A DNA stretch of 64,000 nucleotides from Actinostola sp. cb2023 (lineage: Eukaryota > Cnidaria > Anthozoa > Actiniaria > Actinostolidae), in NCBI GenBank assembly GCA_033675265.1, contig JAUJYZ010001514.1, positions 1-64,000 on the forward strand. The letters run 5' to 3'. Below, in pieces: positions 51,201-54,455 of the stretch. Within the stretch, counting starts at the first letter, position 1. Each line of letters opens with the position of its first letter. The notes below the pieces were generated by a model. The model worked only from the letters and a program-made list of their open reading frames with translations. It did not search any database and was not told the DNA's origin. Both the position numbers and the translations under genes were made by a program.

Positions 51201-53442
51201 CAACAAGCGAAAGAAAAGGTAACTTAGGCCTAGTTCAAACGTCGTGCTAATCATGAGCCGTTCTCATTTCAAACAATAGATAATGAGACGGCTTCTTTTG
51301 AAGTCATTAAGAACGGCTCTTGGAAAGTACGGCGTTTGAACTAGGCCTAAGAAATGATTTAAATAGAGTTGTTTTCGTATGAGTGGGAAACCTACGGTAC
51401 GGAGTTACGCTCACGGTACGGAATCGAACACATTCTATTCAACCAATCACAGCGCGCAAAATCATCGCTCAACCAATCAGAATGCTTGGATACCGCACGT
51501 TCATCGCGCGATACCGTCACCACACGACACGAACCGTACCGTAACTACTTCCCACTCATGCGAAAATGACTCTAAACCACAACAATAGAACAACTAATTC
51601 CAGTTATTAAAAATCTTGAAATTGCAGTTAGTGTGCATTATATAATAACTGTAGATCGATCTAGTTTTCCTCCTTTCCTTATTCGATTTCTCCTTGTCAT
51701 ACTAGCATGCTAGCTTTTCCTTGACAAGGAAAATTTGTCAAGGCCGAAATTTGCTCGTATAAACGACAACAAGGAAAATGTGGCCAGGAATATTAATGAG
51801 TTCAGTTCCCAGTCTTTACAGACGCTTTTTGTTTTTGCTCGACAGGAGAATCAATTTTTTTTGTTGCTCTGCTGATTGAAAGGCATTGCGGGCACAAACC
51901 AAACTTGTCAAGGAAAACTTGTTGACCGTCTACACGATCAATGACACTTGCCAAATATACTTGTCAAGGAAAACTTGTTGACCGTCTACACGATCAATGA
52001 CACTTGCCAAAGATACTTGTCAAGAAAAACTTGTTGACCGTCTACACGATCAATGACACTTGCCAAAGATACTTGTCAAGGAAAACTTGTTGACCGTCTA
52101 CACGACCAATGACACTTGCCAAAGATACTTGTCAAGGAAAACTTGTTGACCGTCTACACGACCAATGACACTTGCCAAAGATACTTGTCAAGGAAAACTT
52201 GTTGACCGTCTACACGATCAATGACACTTGCCAAAGATACTTGTCAAGGAAAACTTGTTGACCGTCTACACGATCAATGACACTTGCCAAAGATACTTGT
52301 CAAAGAAAACTTGTTGACCGTCTACACGATCAATGACACTTGCCAAAGATACTTGTCAATTAAGGAAAACTTGTTGACCGTCTACACGATCAATGACACT
52401 TGCCAAAGATACTACTTGACCGTGTCAAAGAAAACTTGTTGACCGTCTACACGATCAATGACACTTGCCAAAGATACTTGTCAAGGAAAACTTGTTGACC
52501 GTCTACACGATCAATGACACTTGCCAAAGATACTTGTCAAGGAAAACTTGTTGACCGTCTACACGATCAATGACACTTGCCAAAGATACTTGTCAAAGAA
52601 AACTTGTTGACCGTCTACACGATCAATGACACTTGCCAAAGATACTTGTCAAAGAAAACTTGTTGACCGTCTACACGATCAATGACACTTGCCAAAGATA
52701 CTTGTCAATTAAGGAAAACTTGTTGACCGTCTACACGATCAATGACACTTGCCAAAGATACTTGTCAAAGAAAACTTGTTGACCGTCTACACGATCAATG
52801 ACACTTGCCAAAGATACTTGTCAAGGAAAACTTGTTGACCGTCTACACGATCAATGACACTTGCCAAAGATACTTGTCAAGGAAAACTTGTTGACCGTCT
52901 ACACGATCAATGACACTTGCCAAAGATACTTGTCAAAGAAAACTTGTTGACCGTCTACACGATCAATGACACTTGCCAAAGATACTTGTCAAAGAAAACT
53001 TGTTGACCGTCTACACACGATCAATGACACTTGCCAAAGATACTTGTCAATTAAGGAAAACTTGTTGACCGTCTACACGATCAATGGCACTTGCCAAAGA
53101 TACTTGTCAAAGAAAACTTGTTGACCGTCTACACGATCAATGACACTTGCCAAAGATACTTGTCAAGGAAAACTTGTTGACCGTCTACACGATCAATGAC
53201 ACTTGCCAAAGATACTTGTCAAGGAAAACATGCCCGTGTAGACGCTTTACAATGAAGAAGATCCGAGGAACGATCGAAATATATATGTAGTTTATAAAAG
53301 ACTAATATAACAGCCATATAAAACAAACTTGTAGTTGTGTAGTTATGTGACTAGTTCCAGTATTTTACCTTTCCAACAGCGTCAGAACACCACCGTTTCC
53401 AAAAACAGTAAAGTGAAAAGTGCCGTGTGCAGCACCATGTGA
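19958..53442 (+). CDS. NEK9/NEK8-like gene: linker, seven-bladed RCC1 propeller, long tail, coiled coil (kinase part not seen)
   Basis: Spliced model of 23 exons: 19958-20034, 21383-21461, 24257-24411, 24850-25113, 26661-26774, 27787-27859, 28112-28330, 28815-29026, 34395-34604, 35862-36081, 36355-36501, 38954-39110, 39520-39698, 40431-40681, 45245-45259, 45713-45835, 46140-46212, 49356-49442, 49626-49709, 50449-50505, 51045-51116, 51189-51218, 53380-53442. Every junction is GT-AG and phases agree throughout, giving about 985 codons. RCC1 blades resemble those of NEK8 and NEK9, mitotic/ciliary kinases in which the propeller regulates a separate N-terminal kinase domain. The tail carries basic (possible nuclear localisation), acidic and Ser-rich segments, then a Gln/Glu/Lys coiled coil, as in NEK9. 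The first listed exon starts in phase 0 after an acceptor, so the protein begins further 5'. No kinase exon is visible in the clean sequence. Least certain are the first two exons, the 24,257 acceptor, and the 34,395 and 36,501 boundaries. Confidence 0.82.
20041..20657. mobile_element. Foldback element (~615 bp)
   Basis: Outer inverted repeats of roughly 85-90 bp start TGTATACACTAAATTGCAGA and include GTTGTCGGGTTCAAAATCAT on the left and their complements at 20,562-20,657. A second inverted repeat lies inside, near 20,165-20,285. It begins seven bases after an exon. A solo end fragment sits at 30,303-30,356. Confidence 0.85.
20654..20945. mobile_element. MITE-Z copy 1
   Basis: Terminal inverted repeats TACAGCTATTTCAAAAAAGG extend inward through GCATACCAAGCCCGAAATG. 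The sister copy is at 25,191-25,466. It adjoins the foldback element and shares the TATACAG junction. Confidence 0.9.
21011..21303. mobile_element. Short inverted-repeat element
   Basis: ACCGGTCACCAGGCCCC on the left pairs with GGGGCTTGGTGACCGG on the right. The ATTTAATCGCAAGGCTTTCT region also pairs approximately with AGAAAGCTTTGCGATTGATG. No coding potential. Confidence 0.65.
21383..21461 (+). CDS. NEK9-like exon: first RCC1 strand region
   Basis: Acceptor CCTTGTACAG, donor GCGAG|GTGAGT, 79 nt. In the phase imposed by the upstream exon it reads through to phase 0 and ends ...PIETPIRTQLGE. That segment sits where NEK8/NEK9 have a short Pro-containing stretch before blade 2. The match is weak, and the call rests mainly on phase continuity and good splice sites. 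Confidence 0.45.
21481..21640. mobile_element. MITE-A fragment (left end)
   Basis: Starts AGAGTCTTTTTCGTATGAAT and contains the family core TCTGATTGGTTGAGC and GTGATTGGTTGA. The right terminus is replaced by another palindrome. Confidence 0.8.
21658..22190. repeat. Nested palindromes
   Basis: A 33-bp arm (GGTTATTCCATGGTTTTCTA...) at 21,658-21,690 pairs with 21,720-21,752. CTATACATATTAC near 21,760 pairs with GTAATATGTATAG near 22,176. TATGAAATACCGCTCTGTAT is duplicated at about 22,087 and 22,121. Confidence 0.75.
22204..23150. mobile_element. Tigger/pogo-like MITE expanded by an internal minisatellite
   Basis: Ends CAGTCGAACCTCT and AGAGGTTCGACTG, flanked by TA on both sides as expected for a TA target-site duplication. 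CAGT termini with TA sites suggest the pogo/Tigger group; that assignment is inference. Related short copies are at 39,161-39,342 and 40,960-41,121. Confidence 0.8.
22245..23027 (+). repeat. 17-bp minisatellite
   Basis: About 46 copies of GTGGCCGTTGTGTAGAG with a few variants (GTGGACGTTGTGTGGAG). The unit equals the terminal sequence of the MITE that contains it. Confidence 0.97.
23213..23895. mobile_element. TTAA-flanked foldback element, copy 1
   Basis: TTAA, then GGTGGTTCCCGCATAATG, arms of about 310 bp around a loop of about 60 bp, ending GGAACCACC and TTAA. A TTAA duplication points to piggyBac- or Kolobok-type mobilisation. The conserved ORFs on both strands are by-products of the inverted arms. 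Confidence 0.92.
23897..24070. mobile_element. MITE-A copy
   Basis: Inverted termini AGTATCGTTTTCGTGTGAG and CTCATACGAAAACGACTCT. The core contains TTTGATTGGATGAG and TTTGATTGGTTCAG. It abuts the foldback element, 186 bp upstream of an RCC1 exon. Confidence 0.9.
24257..24411 (+). CDS. NEK9-like exon: RCC1 blade
   Basis: Encodes VAVGTSHVAVVT...VYTWGDNSRGQLGQGD, a classic RCC1 unit. Donor CCAG|GTAATG. The acceptor could be at 24,257 (TTTTTAAG) or slightly upstream; 24,257 preserves phase. Confidence 0.85.
24730..24925 (+). repeat. Tandem duplication of an exon's 5' part
   Basis: Two ~98-bp copies, each with GACTAGTTTGTC, an acceptor (TTTATTCTAG) and the start of an RCC1 blade. The first copy encodes ISCEDSFSVFVTDNDIVMTT, then reaches TAG. 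The second continues as the real exon. Confidence 0.92.
24850..25113 (+). CDS. NEK9-like exon: two RCC1 blades
   Basis: Acceptor TTTATTCTAG, donor TCA|GTAAGT. It encodes VSCGDSFSVFVTDNG...GCLGHGD and VSCGPGHVAVV...WGRGADGRLGLGN, closest in style to NEK8/NEK9. Its 5' part is preceded by a decayed tandem copy at 24,752-24,827. Confidence 0.95.
25191..25466. mobile_element. MITE-Z copy 2
   Basis: Same termini and interior as 20,654-20,945 (ATACAGCTATTTC... and ...GAAATAGCTGTAT). It inserted 77 bp after an RCC1 exon. Confidence 0.9.
26111..26550. mobile_element. TTAA/AGTGC element, copy 1
   Basis: TTAA followed by AGTACAACTAACCCCTATGA on the left, and complementary TCATAGGGGTAAGTTGCACT followed by TTAA on the right. 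Inverted repeats of about 165 bp. Related copies are at 28,405 and 53,859. Confidence 0.85.
26661..26774 (+). CDS. NEK9-like exon: RCC1 blade
   Basis: Acceptor GTTTATTTAG, donor GGAAG|GTAGGG. It encodes VRCGVDGTMFLTDTGALLACG, matching the blade that in NEK8/NEK9 ends in LACG before the NKLGL motif supplied here by the next exon. Confidence 0.92.
26790..27747. mobile_element. Nested insertion: MITE-A split by two other elements
   Basis: MITE-A core (TGCGGTGACTGTGCCGTGTC) starts near 26,796. At about 26,890 it is interrupted by an element beginning CCAGACACACGATGCAAC. That one carries the TTAA foldback to 27,705, after which the MITE-A right end resumes (CGTAGGTTTCCCACTCATAC). Confidence 0.75.
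27047..27705. mobile_element. TTAA-flanked foldback element, copy 2
   Basis: Same arms as 23,213-23,895, but the central loop is inverted relative to them. The left TTAA and first bases are missing. The right end is GGAACCACCTTAA. Confidence 0.9.
27787..27859 (+). CDS. NEK9-like exon: NKLGLN motif
   Basis: Acceptor TGTATTTCAG, donor AAA|GTAAGT. It encodes NANNKLGLNN...MKTLLNK, the characteristic NEK8/NEK9 NKLGL segment. The last nine bases and the donor are included in a 62-bp tandem repeat. Confidence 0.92.
27851..28098 (+). repeat. 62-bp tandem repeat spanning a splice donor
   Basis: Four copies begin at 27,851, 27,913, 27,975 and 28,037, each starting CTTAATAAAGTAAGT. The first contains the end of the coding exon, so the donor AAA|GTAAGT is present four times. 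Confidence 0.97.
28112..28330 (+). CDS. NEK9-like exon: RCC1 blade
   Basis: Acceptor GATGTGACTAG, donor GACG|GTAGAC. It encodes MDVALGPTHSAVLVEPGHVY and TFGSNSEGQLGSGN. Phase 0 at both ends. Confidence 0.94.
28405..28735. mobile_element. TTAA/AGTGC element, copy 2 (right end lost)
   Basis: TTAAAGTGCATATGACACG at the left. Inverted interior motifs GTGATTTGAGCTTCGCAT and complement near 28,680. The right terminus is replaced by AT-rich simple sequence. Confidence 0.75.
28815..29026 (+). CDS. NEK9-like exon: last RCC1 blade and start of tail
   Basis: Acceptor GTGATTAG. It encodes MVHCGNSFTMAGTKDNTLYF and WGCR, then a charged, Ser-rich tail with KKHKR. Donor TCTGG|GTAAAT. Confidence 0.93.
29042..29304. 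mobile_element. MITE with TATCGATATA motif, copy 1
   Basis: Ends TACAGCGATTCGCAAAGATT and complement GCAAATCGCTGTA, with subterminal ATATCGATATATCAATATAT. It starts 15 bases after a coding exon. Copy 2, in opposite orientation, is at 45,326-45,597. Confidence 0.85.
29307..29527. mobile_element. MITE ending TACCGTA
   Basis: TACCGTACTTACTCGTTTAA on the left pairs with TTAAACGAGTAAATACGGTA on the right. The interior has paired GCGTTTATTCG/CGAATAAGCGC motifs. It directly follows the previous MITE. Confidence 0.85.
29528..30302. other. Intron sequence with a small palindrome
   Basis: GTGACGTCAAGAG near 29,827 pairs with CTCTTGACGTCAC near 29,865 (it includes TGACGTCA, a CRE-type site). No coding evidence was seen in the rest. 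Confidence 0.5.
30303..30356. mobile_element. Solo end of the 20-kb foldback element
   Basis: TTGCGGTCTCAGCTTCTATG and TTCAACCCGACAACGATT match the right terminus at 20,597-20,640. Confidence 0.75.
30363..30600. mobile_element. MITE (~240 bp)
   Basis: TTTCCCAAGATACAGTTGAG on the left pairs with CTGTATCTTGGGAAA on the right. GCCTCGGTTTCATT pairs with AATGAAACCGAGGC. Confidence 0.88.
30638..30802. mobile_element. MITE (~165 bp)
   Basis: AATAAAGTCACGTGATTCAT pairs with ATGAATCACGTGACTTTATT. Each arm includes a CACGTG E-box. Confidence 0.88.
30838..30952. repeat. Hairpin element (~115 bp)
   Basis: AAATAGACGCACGCGCTGGC pairs with GCCAGCAAGTGCGTCTATTT-like sequence at the right (one mismatch block). 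ATACTGCA and GTTCATTCTA also pair. Confidence 0.8.
31779..33283 (+). pseudogene. Crypton-like tyrosine recombinase (DUF3504 type), one -1 frameshift
   Basis: Two abutting frames, 31,779-32,483 and a frame open through about 32,459-33,283, together form one protein of about 500 residues. The start is ATG at 31,779 or 31,833. The N-terminal half is an alpha-helical SAM-like/core-binding region. The catalytic half carries FGLRGRQEHHDM (active Arg), NHSARKTL (His-x-x-Arg), TGHRNIQSLDDY (second His/Arg and nucleophile Tyr), then a Gln/Ser/Asn-rich tail. Cryptons cut and rejoin DNA through a Tyr-3'-phosphate, without terminal inverted repeats. The frames part at CCCAAAA (32,456-32,462): reading on in the -1 frame restores KKTRQSGLKAK, a motif expected here. 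All catalytic residues survive, so the break is recent, a sequencing error, or recoding. AATAAA at 33,317 follows. It sits in sense orientation in a NEK9-like intron. A domesticated host gene is possible. Confidence 0.85.
33549..33712. repeat. Hairpin element (~165 bp)
   Basis: AATCATATGGTTTATCTCGT pairs with CGAAACCATATGATT. AACTCGTGGGTTTTCAAA pairs with TTTGAAAACCCACTCGTT. GCACTCGCCC/GGGCTCGTGC lies at the tip. Confidence 0.88.
33969..33997. repeat. Small hairpin
   Basis: ACTTGGGCCTTCC pairs with GGAAGCCCAAGT. Related CCACAGGAAGCCC pieces occur at 40-54 and 44,741-44,753, suggesting a shared element end. Confidence 0.6.
34395..34604 (+). CDS. NEK9-like exon: charged tail
   Basis: Encodes MRRVGVLESSLVKSERGRKD and AVSQKKRKDAVQ, a basic, probably helical tail segment. 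The acceptor TTAACAAG at 34,394 was chosen because it joins the previous exon in frame and avoids a stop. Donor ACTG|GTAAAT. Confidence 0.75.
34616..34752. mobile_element. MITE (~137 bp)
   Basis: AGAAATAGAAAACGAGGCAG pairs with CTGCCTCGTTTTCTATTTCT, and pairing continues through TGCTCTATCGAGTT. It begins 12 bases after a coding exon. Confidence 0.92.
35149..35332. mobile_element. MITE-A copy
   Basis: GTTTTCGTATGAGTGGGAAG on the left, CTTCCCACTCATACGAAAAC on the right. The core has AACCAATCACAGCGCGCAAA and CTCAACCAATCAGAA (two CCAAT boxes). Confidence 0.93.
35677..35780. repeat. Hairpin element (~100 bp)
   Basis: TAGTGGTAGATATTTACC pairs with GGTAAATATCCACCACTA. The outer CATTCCCC pairs with GGGGAATAA. 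Confidence 0.8.
35862..36081 (+). CDS. NEK9-like exon: tail
   Basis: Acceptor GTGTTTTCAG, donor TACAG|GTATTG. It encodes SDQDGVESSKEISRNYIRMS and later FHWDAISGIDDSDQEYPVYL. A second AG at 35,875 would shift phase into a stop, which supports the earlier acceptor. Confidence 0.82.
36129..36305 (+). repeat. GATGGTGGT-type simple repeat
   Basis: GATG/GGTGAT units fill the short intron between two tail exons. It yields a His-rich chance ORF on the opposite strand. Confidence 0.92.
36355..36501 (+). CDS. NEK9-like exon: basic cluster
   Basis: Encodes DISGFSENIFVQIETTAPPP, then RKRSKKRSSKK, a good candidate nuclear localisation signal. The donor is either 36,497 (CAG|GTACGT) or 36,501 (TAC|GTACAT). 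Only the latter keeps phase with the next exon. Confidence 0.75.
36502..37341. other. Intron sequence, nothing recognised
   Basis: No paired termini, tandem repeat or exon-like segment was found in this part of the intron. Confidence 0.4.
37342..37479. repeat. Hairpin element (~138 bp)
   Basis: AGGTCTTCGTGTAGCTGCAC pairs with GTGCAGCTACACGAAGACCT. GTCCTGGCTAT pairs with ATAGCCAGGAC. Confidence 0.88.
37614..37766. mobile_element. MITE-A copy
   Basis: AGTCGTTTTCGTATGAGTGG and CCACTCATACGAGAACGACT termini (right written as its complement of the left with one change). Core close to the 23,897-24,070 copy (TTTGATTGGTTCAGAAAGG). Confidence 0.92.
38061..38234. mobile_element. MITE (~174 bp)
   Basis: TGCGCCATCTTGAAAGGTAG pairs with CTACCTTTCAAGATGGCGCA, and pairing continues for about 80 bp. 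Confidence 0.92.
38253..38796. mobile_element. MITE ending TACCGTAGAATCCCGG, with poly-G interior
   Basis: TACCGTAGAATCCCGG on the left, CCGGGATTCTACGGTA on the right. Repeated GGGCTTATAA motifs inside. Its interior holds a 78-base G run. Confidence 0.88.
38680..38757 (+). repeat. Poly-G run, 78 bases
   Basis: Uninterrupted G in an intron. It arises from G-rich internal motifs of the surrounding MITE. The length in the assembly is unlikely to be exact. Confidence 0.95.
38954..39110 (+). CDS. NEK9-like exon: acidic tail
   Basis: Acceptor TTTGTCAAG, donor AATG|GTACAT. It encodes APTWIKNELKEGIRETIDDD, followed by a run of Asp/Ser/Glu. Confidence 0.85.
39161..39342. mobile_element. Tigger/pogo-like MITE
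   Basis: CAGTCGAACCTCTA... and ...AGAGGTTTGACTG with flanking TA. It contains a 34-base C run (39,175-39,208) and GAGGTGGCCGTTGTGGAG. Confidence 0.85.
39520..39698 (+). CDS. NEK9-like exon: Ser/Thr-rich tail
   Basis: Acceptor TTTGACAG, donor ACT|GTAAGT. It encodes SNQNKVASASKVITRTVSET through SSTTSLKQKTSSDDKPT, a likely disordered and phosphorylatable segment. Confidence 0.85.
39715..39903. mobile_element. MITE-R copy 1 (~190 bp)
   Basis: ACCTCTTTAGCTTGTATG pairs with CATACGAAGCTAAAAGG. CATGTGATGTAAACATG also pairs. Sister copies are at 54,712-54,902 and 58,227-58,362. It begins 16 bases after a coding exon. Confidence 0.92.
39925..40016. repeat. Hairpin element with adjacent poly-C
   Basis: CAAGGTGGCTGGATATTGGT pairs with ACCAATATCCAGCCACCTTG. 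A 29-base C run follows at 40,025-40,053. Confidence 0.85.
40431..40681 (+). CDS. NEK9-like exon: Ser/Pro-rich tail
   Basis: Acceptor TTTTTCTCAAG, donor TTAGA|GTAAGT. It encodes SSPSSAGNRGPDGLSISRVF through NRNRPMSLE, with several Ser-Pro and Thr-Pro sites. It lacked a start codon and so is easily missed. Confidence 0.85.
40720..40812 (+). other. tRNA-like sequence, probable SINE head or tRNA pseudogene
   Basis: GGCAGAATGGCTGAACAC resembles a class II (Leu/Ser) tRNA 5' half with an A-box. AAGTTCGAATCTTG resembles a B-box and T arm. The acceptor stem does not close, so a functional tRNA is unlikely. Confidence 0.45.
40960..41121. mobile_element. Tigger/pogo-like MITE
   Basis: CAGTCGAACCGTTATTAACG left end. 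The right end GAGAGGTTTGACTA has one terminal change. Flanked by TA. Interior as in 39,161-39,342. Confidence 0.85.
41200..41341. mobile_element. MITE (~142 bp)
   Basis: GGCCCCGGCTGCACGAAAGG on the left pairs with CCTTTTGTGCAACCGGGGCC on the right. Paired GAATAGCGCTATCCAC motifs inside. Confidence 0.9.
41472..43140. mobile_element. Possible decayed element (~1.67 kb)
   Basis: ATTACACAGGT at the left pairs with ACCTGTGTAAT at the right. CATGGCGAACAATTTCATAC (41,652) pairs with GTATGAAATTGTTCGCCATG (43,081). The interior has no credible coding frame. Confidence 0.5.
43170..45151. mobile_element. Non-autonomous element (~1.98 kb)
   Basis: AATAGACCTTTTTACCGATA pairs with TATCGGTAAAAAGGTCTATT. 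Further pairs are CCTCGTCCCCAGGGCCAT and ATGGCCCTGGGGACGAGG. It has no transposase-like frame. It occupies the 4.5-kb intron before the microexon. Confidence 0.8.
45245..45259 (+). CDS. NEK9-like 15-nt microexon
   Basis: Acceptor CTCTTGTAG, donor AAAGG|GTAAGC. It encodes about five residues (E/ARKK/G). It joins both neighbouring exons in phase 2. Confidence 0.7.
45326..45597. mobile_element. MITE with TATCGATATA motif, copy 2
   Basis: Same family as 29,042-29,304, inverted: the shared GGGTGCATTGTGGGTAATTT motif is here as its complement. Ends TACAGCGATTTGCAAAAATT and TTTTTGCAAATCGCTGTA. Confidence 0.88.
45713..45835 (+). CDS. NEK9-like exon: basic Ser/Pro tail
   Basis: Acceptor TGTGTTACAG, donor CTGG|GTAAG. 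It encodes PPSPMVTRQTKSTPSSKTSY and later RRPVGRSRFSPAGSRVRP. It is read in a different frame from the longer chance ORFs over the same bases. Confidence 0.85.
46140..46212 (+). CDS. NEK9-like exon: entry to coiled coil
   Basis: Acceptor ATCCTTCAG, donor ACAG|GTAACT. It encodes PSRPVDDKGKVSADLRTLQT then RHEQ. Confidence 0.85.
46225..46302. repeat. Hairpin (~78 bp)
   Basis: GAGACCGTGTTTTATCGGC pairs with GCCGATAAAACACGGTCTC. Outer GTTTATAGA pairs with TCTATAAAC. It starts 12 bases after a coding exon. Confidence 0.88.
46395..46584. mobile_element. MITE-C copy 1 (~190 bp)
   Basis: CATTTTCATGATGGCGTCAT and ATGACGCCATCATGAAAAT-type termini, with paired TACAAGTACCAGAATGCTTT. Copy 2 is at 53,566-53,727. 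Confidence 0.9.
46663..47547. mobile_element. 885-bp element, long TIRs and 9-bp target duplication
   Basis: Termini CAATCTCG and CGAGATTG. TIRs of about 88 bp including AGCGGCGAAGAACGTAGGCT. Flanked by direct repeats GGTACTGCG at 46,654-46,662 and 47,548-47,556. Long TIRs with a 9-bp duplication suit a Mutator-like non-autonomous element; hAT is a weaker alternative. No transposase frame seen. Confidence 0.88.
47583..47735. repeat. Hairpin element
   Basis: GTACCCGATACAAACACTGA pairs with TCAGTGTCTGTATCGGGTAT. Outer GTGCAAGTGGTC pairs with GACCAGGTGCAAG-like sequence. Confidence 0.75.
47806..47970 (+). repeat. 31-bp tandem repeat, left block
   Basis: About five copies of AGTATGAACGGAGTCTGGGA plus CCGAAATAAAT. 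It continues as the right block at 48,829-49,075. Confidence 0.95.
47971..48828. mobile_element. Insertion (~860 bp) splitting a tandem array
   Basis: CATAGCGTAAAAT at the left pairs with ATTTTACGCTATG at the right. From 48,294 a short frame reads MADEESLMAREKRSRTWAIW. Its charged, Trp-rich character could belong to the N-terminus of a Harbinger-type protein. That is weak. Confidence 0.55.
48829..49075 (+). repeat. 30-31-bp tandem repeat, right block
   Basis: Eight copies of TATGAACGGAGTCTGGGACC plus GAAATAAC. Six are 30 bp long, so the frame is kept and a chance peptide MNGVWDRNNS repeats. Confidence 0.95.
49356..49442 (+). CDS. NEK9-like exon: coiled coil
   Basis: Acceptor TATTTGTTAG, donor AAAGAG|GTTTGT, phase 0 at both ends. 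It encodes AELQRDAIETQITLKQEVER and LRQEKKE with a heptad-like pattern. Confidence 0.88.
49626..49709 (+). CDS. NEK9-like exon: coiled coil
   Basis: Acceptor CATTTTTAG, donor TCGAAG|GTATCT, phase 0 at both ends. It encodes SEVQLKHYKDEETTRLEQWK and SQQEQESK. Confidence 0.88.
49720..50437 (+). repeat. 45-bp intronic tandem repeat with CRE and E-box sites
   Basis: About 16 units of GTATCTCAATCGGTGTGACG plus TCACGATAGATGTATAGATC plus ACGTG. Many units hold TGACGTCA and nearly all hold CACGTG. A ~224-bp block of five units is itself duplicated (marker TATCTAATCGG at 49,896 and 50,120). Confidence 0.97.
50449..50505 (+). CDS. NEK9-like exon: coiled coil
   Basis: Acceptor AATTTTGTAG, immediately after the 45-bp intronic array; donor AAAG|GTAAAC. 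It encodes EKETKLNEEVHNLKTELLK. Confidence 0.88.
50614..50738. mobile_element. MITE (~125 bp)
   Basis: GCAATGCATTATGAGATTAT pairs with ATAATCTCATAATGCATTGC, and pairing continues through AAAAGTGAGCACCAA. Confidence 0.92.
51045..51116 (+). CDS. NEK9-like exon: coiled coil
   Basis: Acceptor TTGTTCCAG, donor CAACAG|GTACAG. It encodes QSGKLQDNYNVVIALQEQLA and RLQQ. Confidence 0.88.
51189..51218 (+). CDS. NEK9-like exon: 30-nt coiled-coil exon
   Basis: Acceptor GATTTTTAG, donor GAAAAG|GTAACT. It encodes EQIRQQAKEK, phase 0 at both ends. Confidence 0.82.
51225..51352. mobile_element. MITE (~128 bp)
   Basis: CTTAGGCCTAGTTCAAACG pairs with CGTTTGAACTAGGCCTAAG. GAGCCGTTCT pairs with AGAACGGCTC. It begins 6 bases after a 30-nt coding exon. 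Confidence 0.92.
51365..51573. mobile_element. MITE-A copy
   Basis: AGAGTTGTTTTCGTATGAGT and ACTCATGCGAAAATGACTCT termini. Core with AACCAATCACAGCGCGC and CAACCAATCAGAATGC. Confidence 0.93.
51903..53228 (+). repeat. 56-bp satellite in the last intron
   Basis: About 23 units of ACTTGTCAAGGAAAACTTGT plus TGACCGTCTACACGATCAAT plus GACACTTGCCAAAGAT. Longer TCAATTAAGG variants at 52,356, 52,705 and 53,047 mark a six-unit higher-order repeat of about 345 bp. CTTGTCAA/TTGACAAG hairpins occur in the flank at about 51,715-51,745. Confidence 0.97.
53380..53442 (+). CDS. NEK9-like terminal exon with stop
   Basis: Acceptor CTTTCCAACAG. It encodes RQNTTVSKNSKVKSAVCSTM, then TGA at 53,440-53,442. It follows the 56-bp satellite intron. 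No convincing poly(A) signal was found in the next few hundred bases; MITEs begin at 53,566. Confidence 0.75.
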   Translation, partial: RQNTTVSKNSKVKSAVCSTM

Positions 53443-53565
53443 GCTTGCAGTCCATCACGTGGCTGACACGTGACCATATACGTCATCTTAACATCTGATA
53501 CAGTGAATCTTAGATCTCGAAAAATGCCTTGAAGCCACCCGGAATTCGGGGCATCTGGAGTGCAA

Positions 53566-53727
53566 TAGGCGATTTTCATGATGGCGCCATATTTTCTTTC
53601 TTATTCAAATTTGTATTCCCTCATGAGAATAGTAAGACAATTGGTGCTAATTATCGAACAAAAGAAAATGGGCAAAGCATTCTGGTACTTGTAGTGATAT
53701 GACGCCATCACAAAAATCGCCTATTGC
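53566..53727. mobile_element. MITE-C copy 2
   Basis: GGCGATTTTCATGATGGCGC on the left, GACGCCATCACAAAAATCGCC on the right in complement. Interior near-identical to 46,395-46,584 (AGACAATTGGTGCTAATTAT). It lies about 125 bp past the stop of the NEK9-like gene, so probably in its 3' UTR. Confidence 0.88.
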
Positions 53728-53858
53728 TGTGGTAGGGTGAAGTAACAGTTTGAGTACAAAGAGCGGTAGAGAACTGGGCAGTTCAATTGTTAGTAGTTGT
53801 TGTAGAACTTCCAATCAGATCCCACATTCTGTAGCTCCTGCGGAAAGTTTAAGGCGTG

Positions 53859-54324
53859 TTAAAGTGCCTATCACCCTTATTTTGTTATTTTAGAAATCCC
53901 TTCAAAATGAAGTGAATATTGGGGTGGTTCAGTGTTATGTGATTTGAGCTTCGCATTACTCAGTTATAGAGGTTTTAAATCATGACATGCTAATATTGTG
54001 ACGTCAGAGGAGGCATTTGCCATAATTTATTAAGTGATTTTCAAGTAGCGCTTTGAACTGAAATAATTAAAAACGATATGGAAGTATGCAATGAAAACTA
54101 TGGAAAGTTTCTGCAGTTTTAAAATGTCAGTAATTTACACTAGGGTGTTTTTGTATAATCAATGATGCCTCCTCGTACGTCACTTTATTTGCATTTTGAG
54201 ATTTCAAACCCTTATAACTCACATATCCAAAGCTGCAAAGCACGAAGTATCAAATCCTGTAACTATTCACCTTACATAGAATACATTTTCATGATAACAA
54301 TAAAAAGAGTGATAGGCACTTTAA
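53859..54324. mobile_element. TTAA/AGTGC element, copy 3 (most complete)
   Basis: TTAA then AGTGCCTATCACCCTTATTT; right end AGAGTGATAGGCACT then TTAA. Interior GTGATTTGAGCTTCGCAT as in copy 2. Confidence 0.9.
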
Positions 54325-54455
54325 ATGTTGCACATGAGCTTTGGCTTGAATCAATACTACATATGCTTTGTACTTTGTAGAGATCACAGAGCAATAATTT
54401 AGGAATGACATGTTTGTAATGAATGTTTAACCTTAACAATAATTAGTCAAACTAA

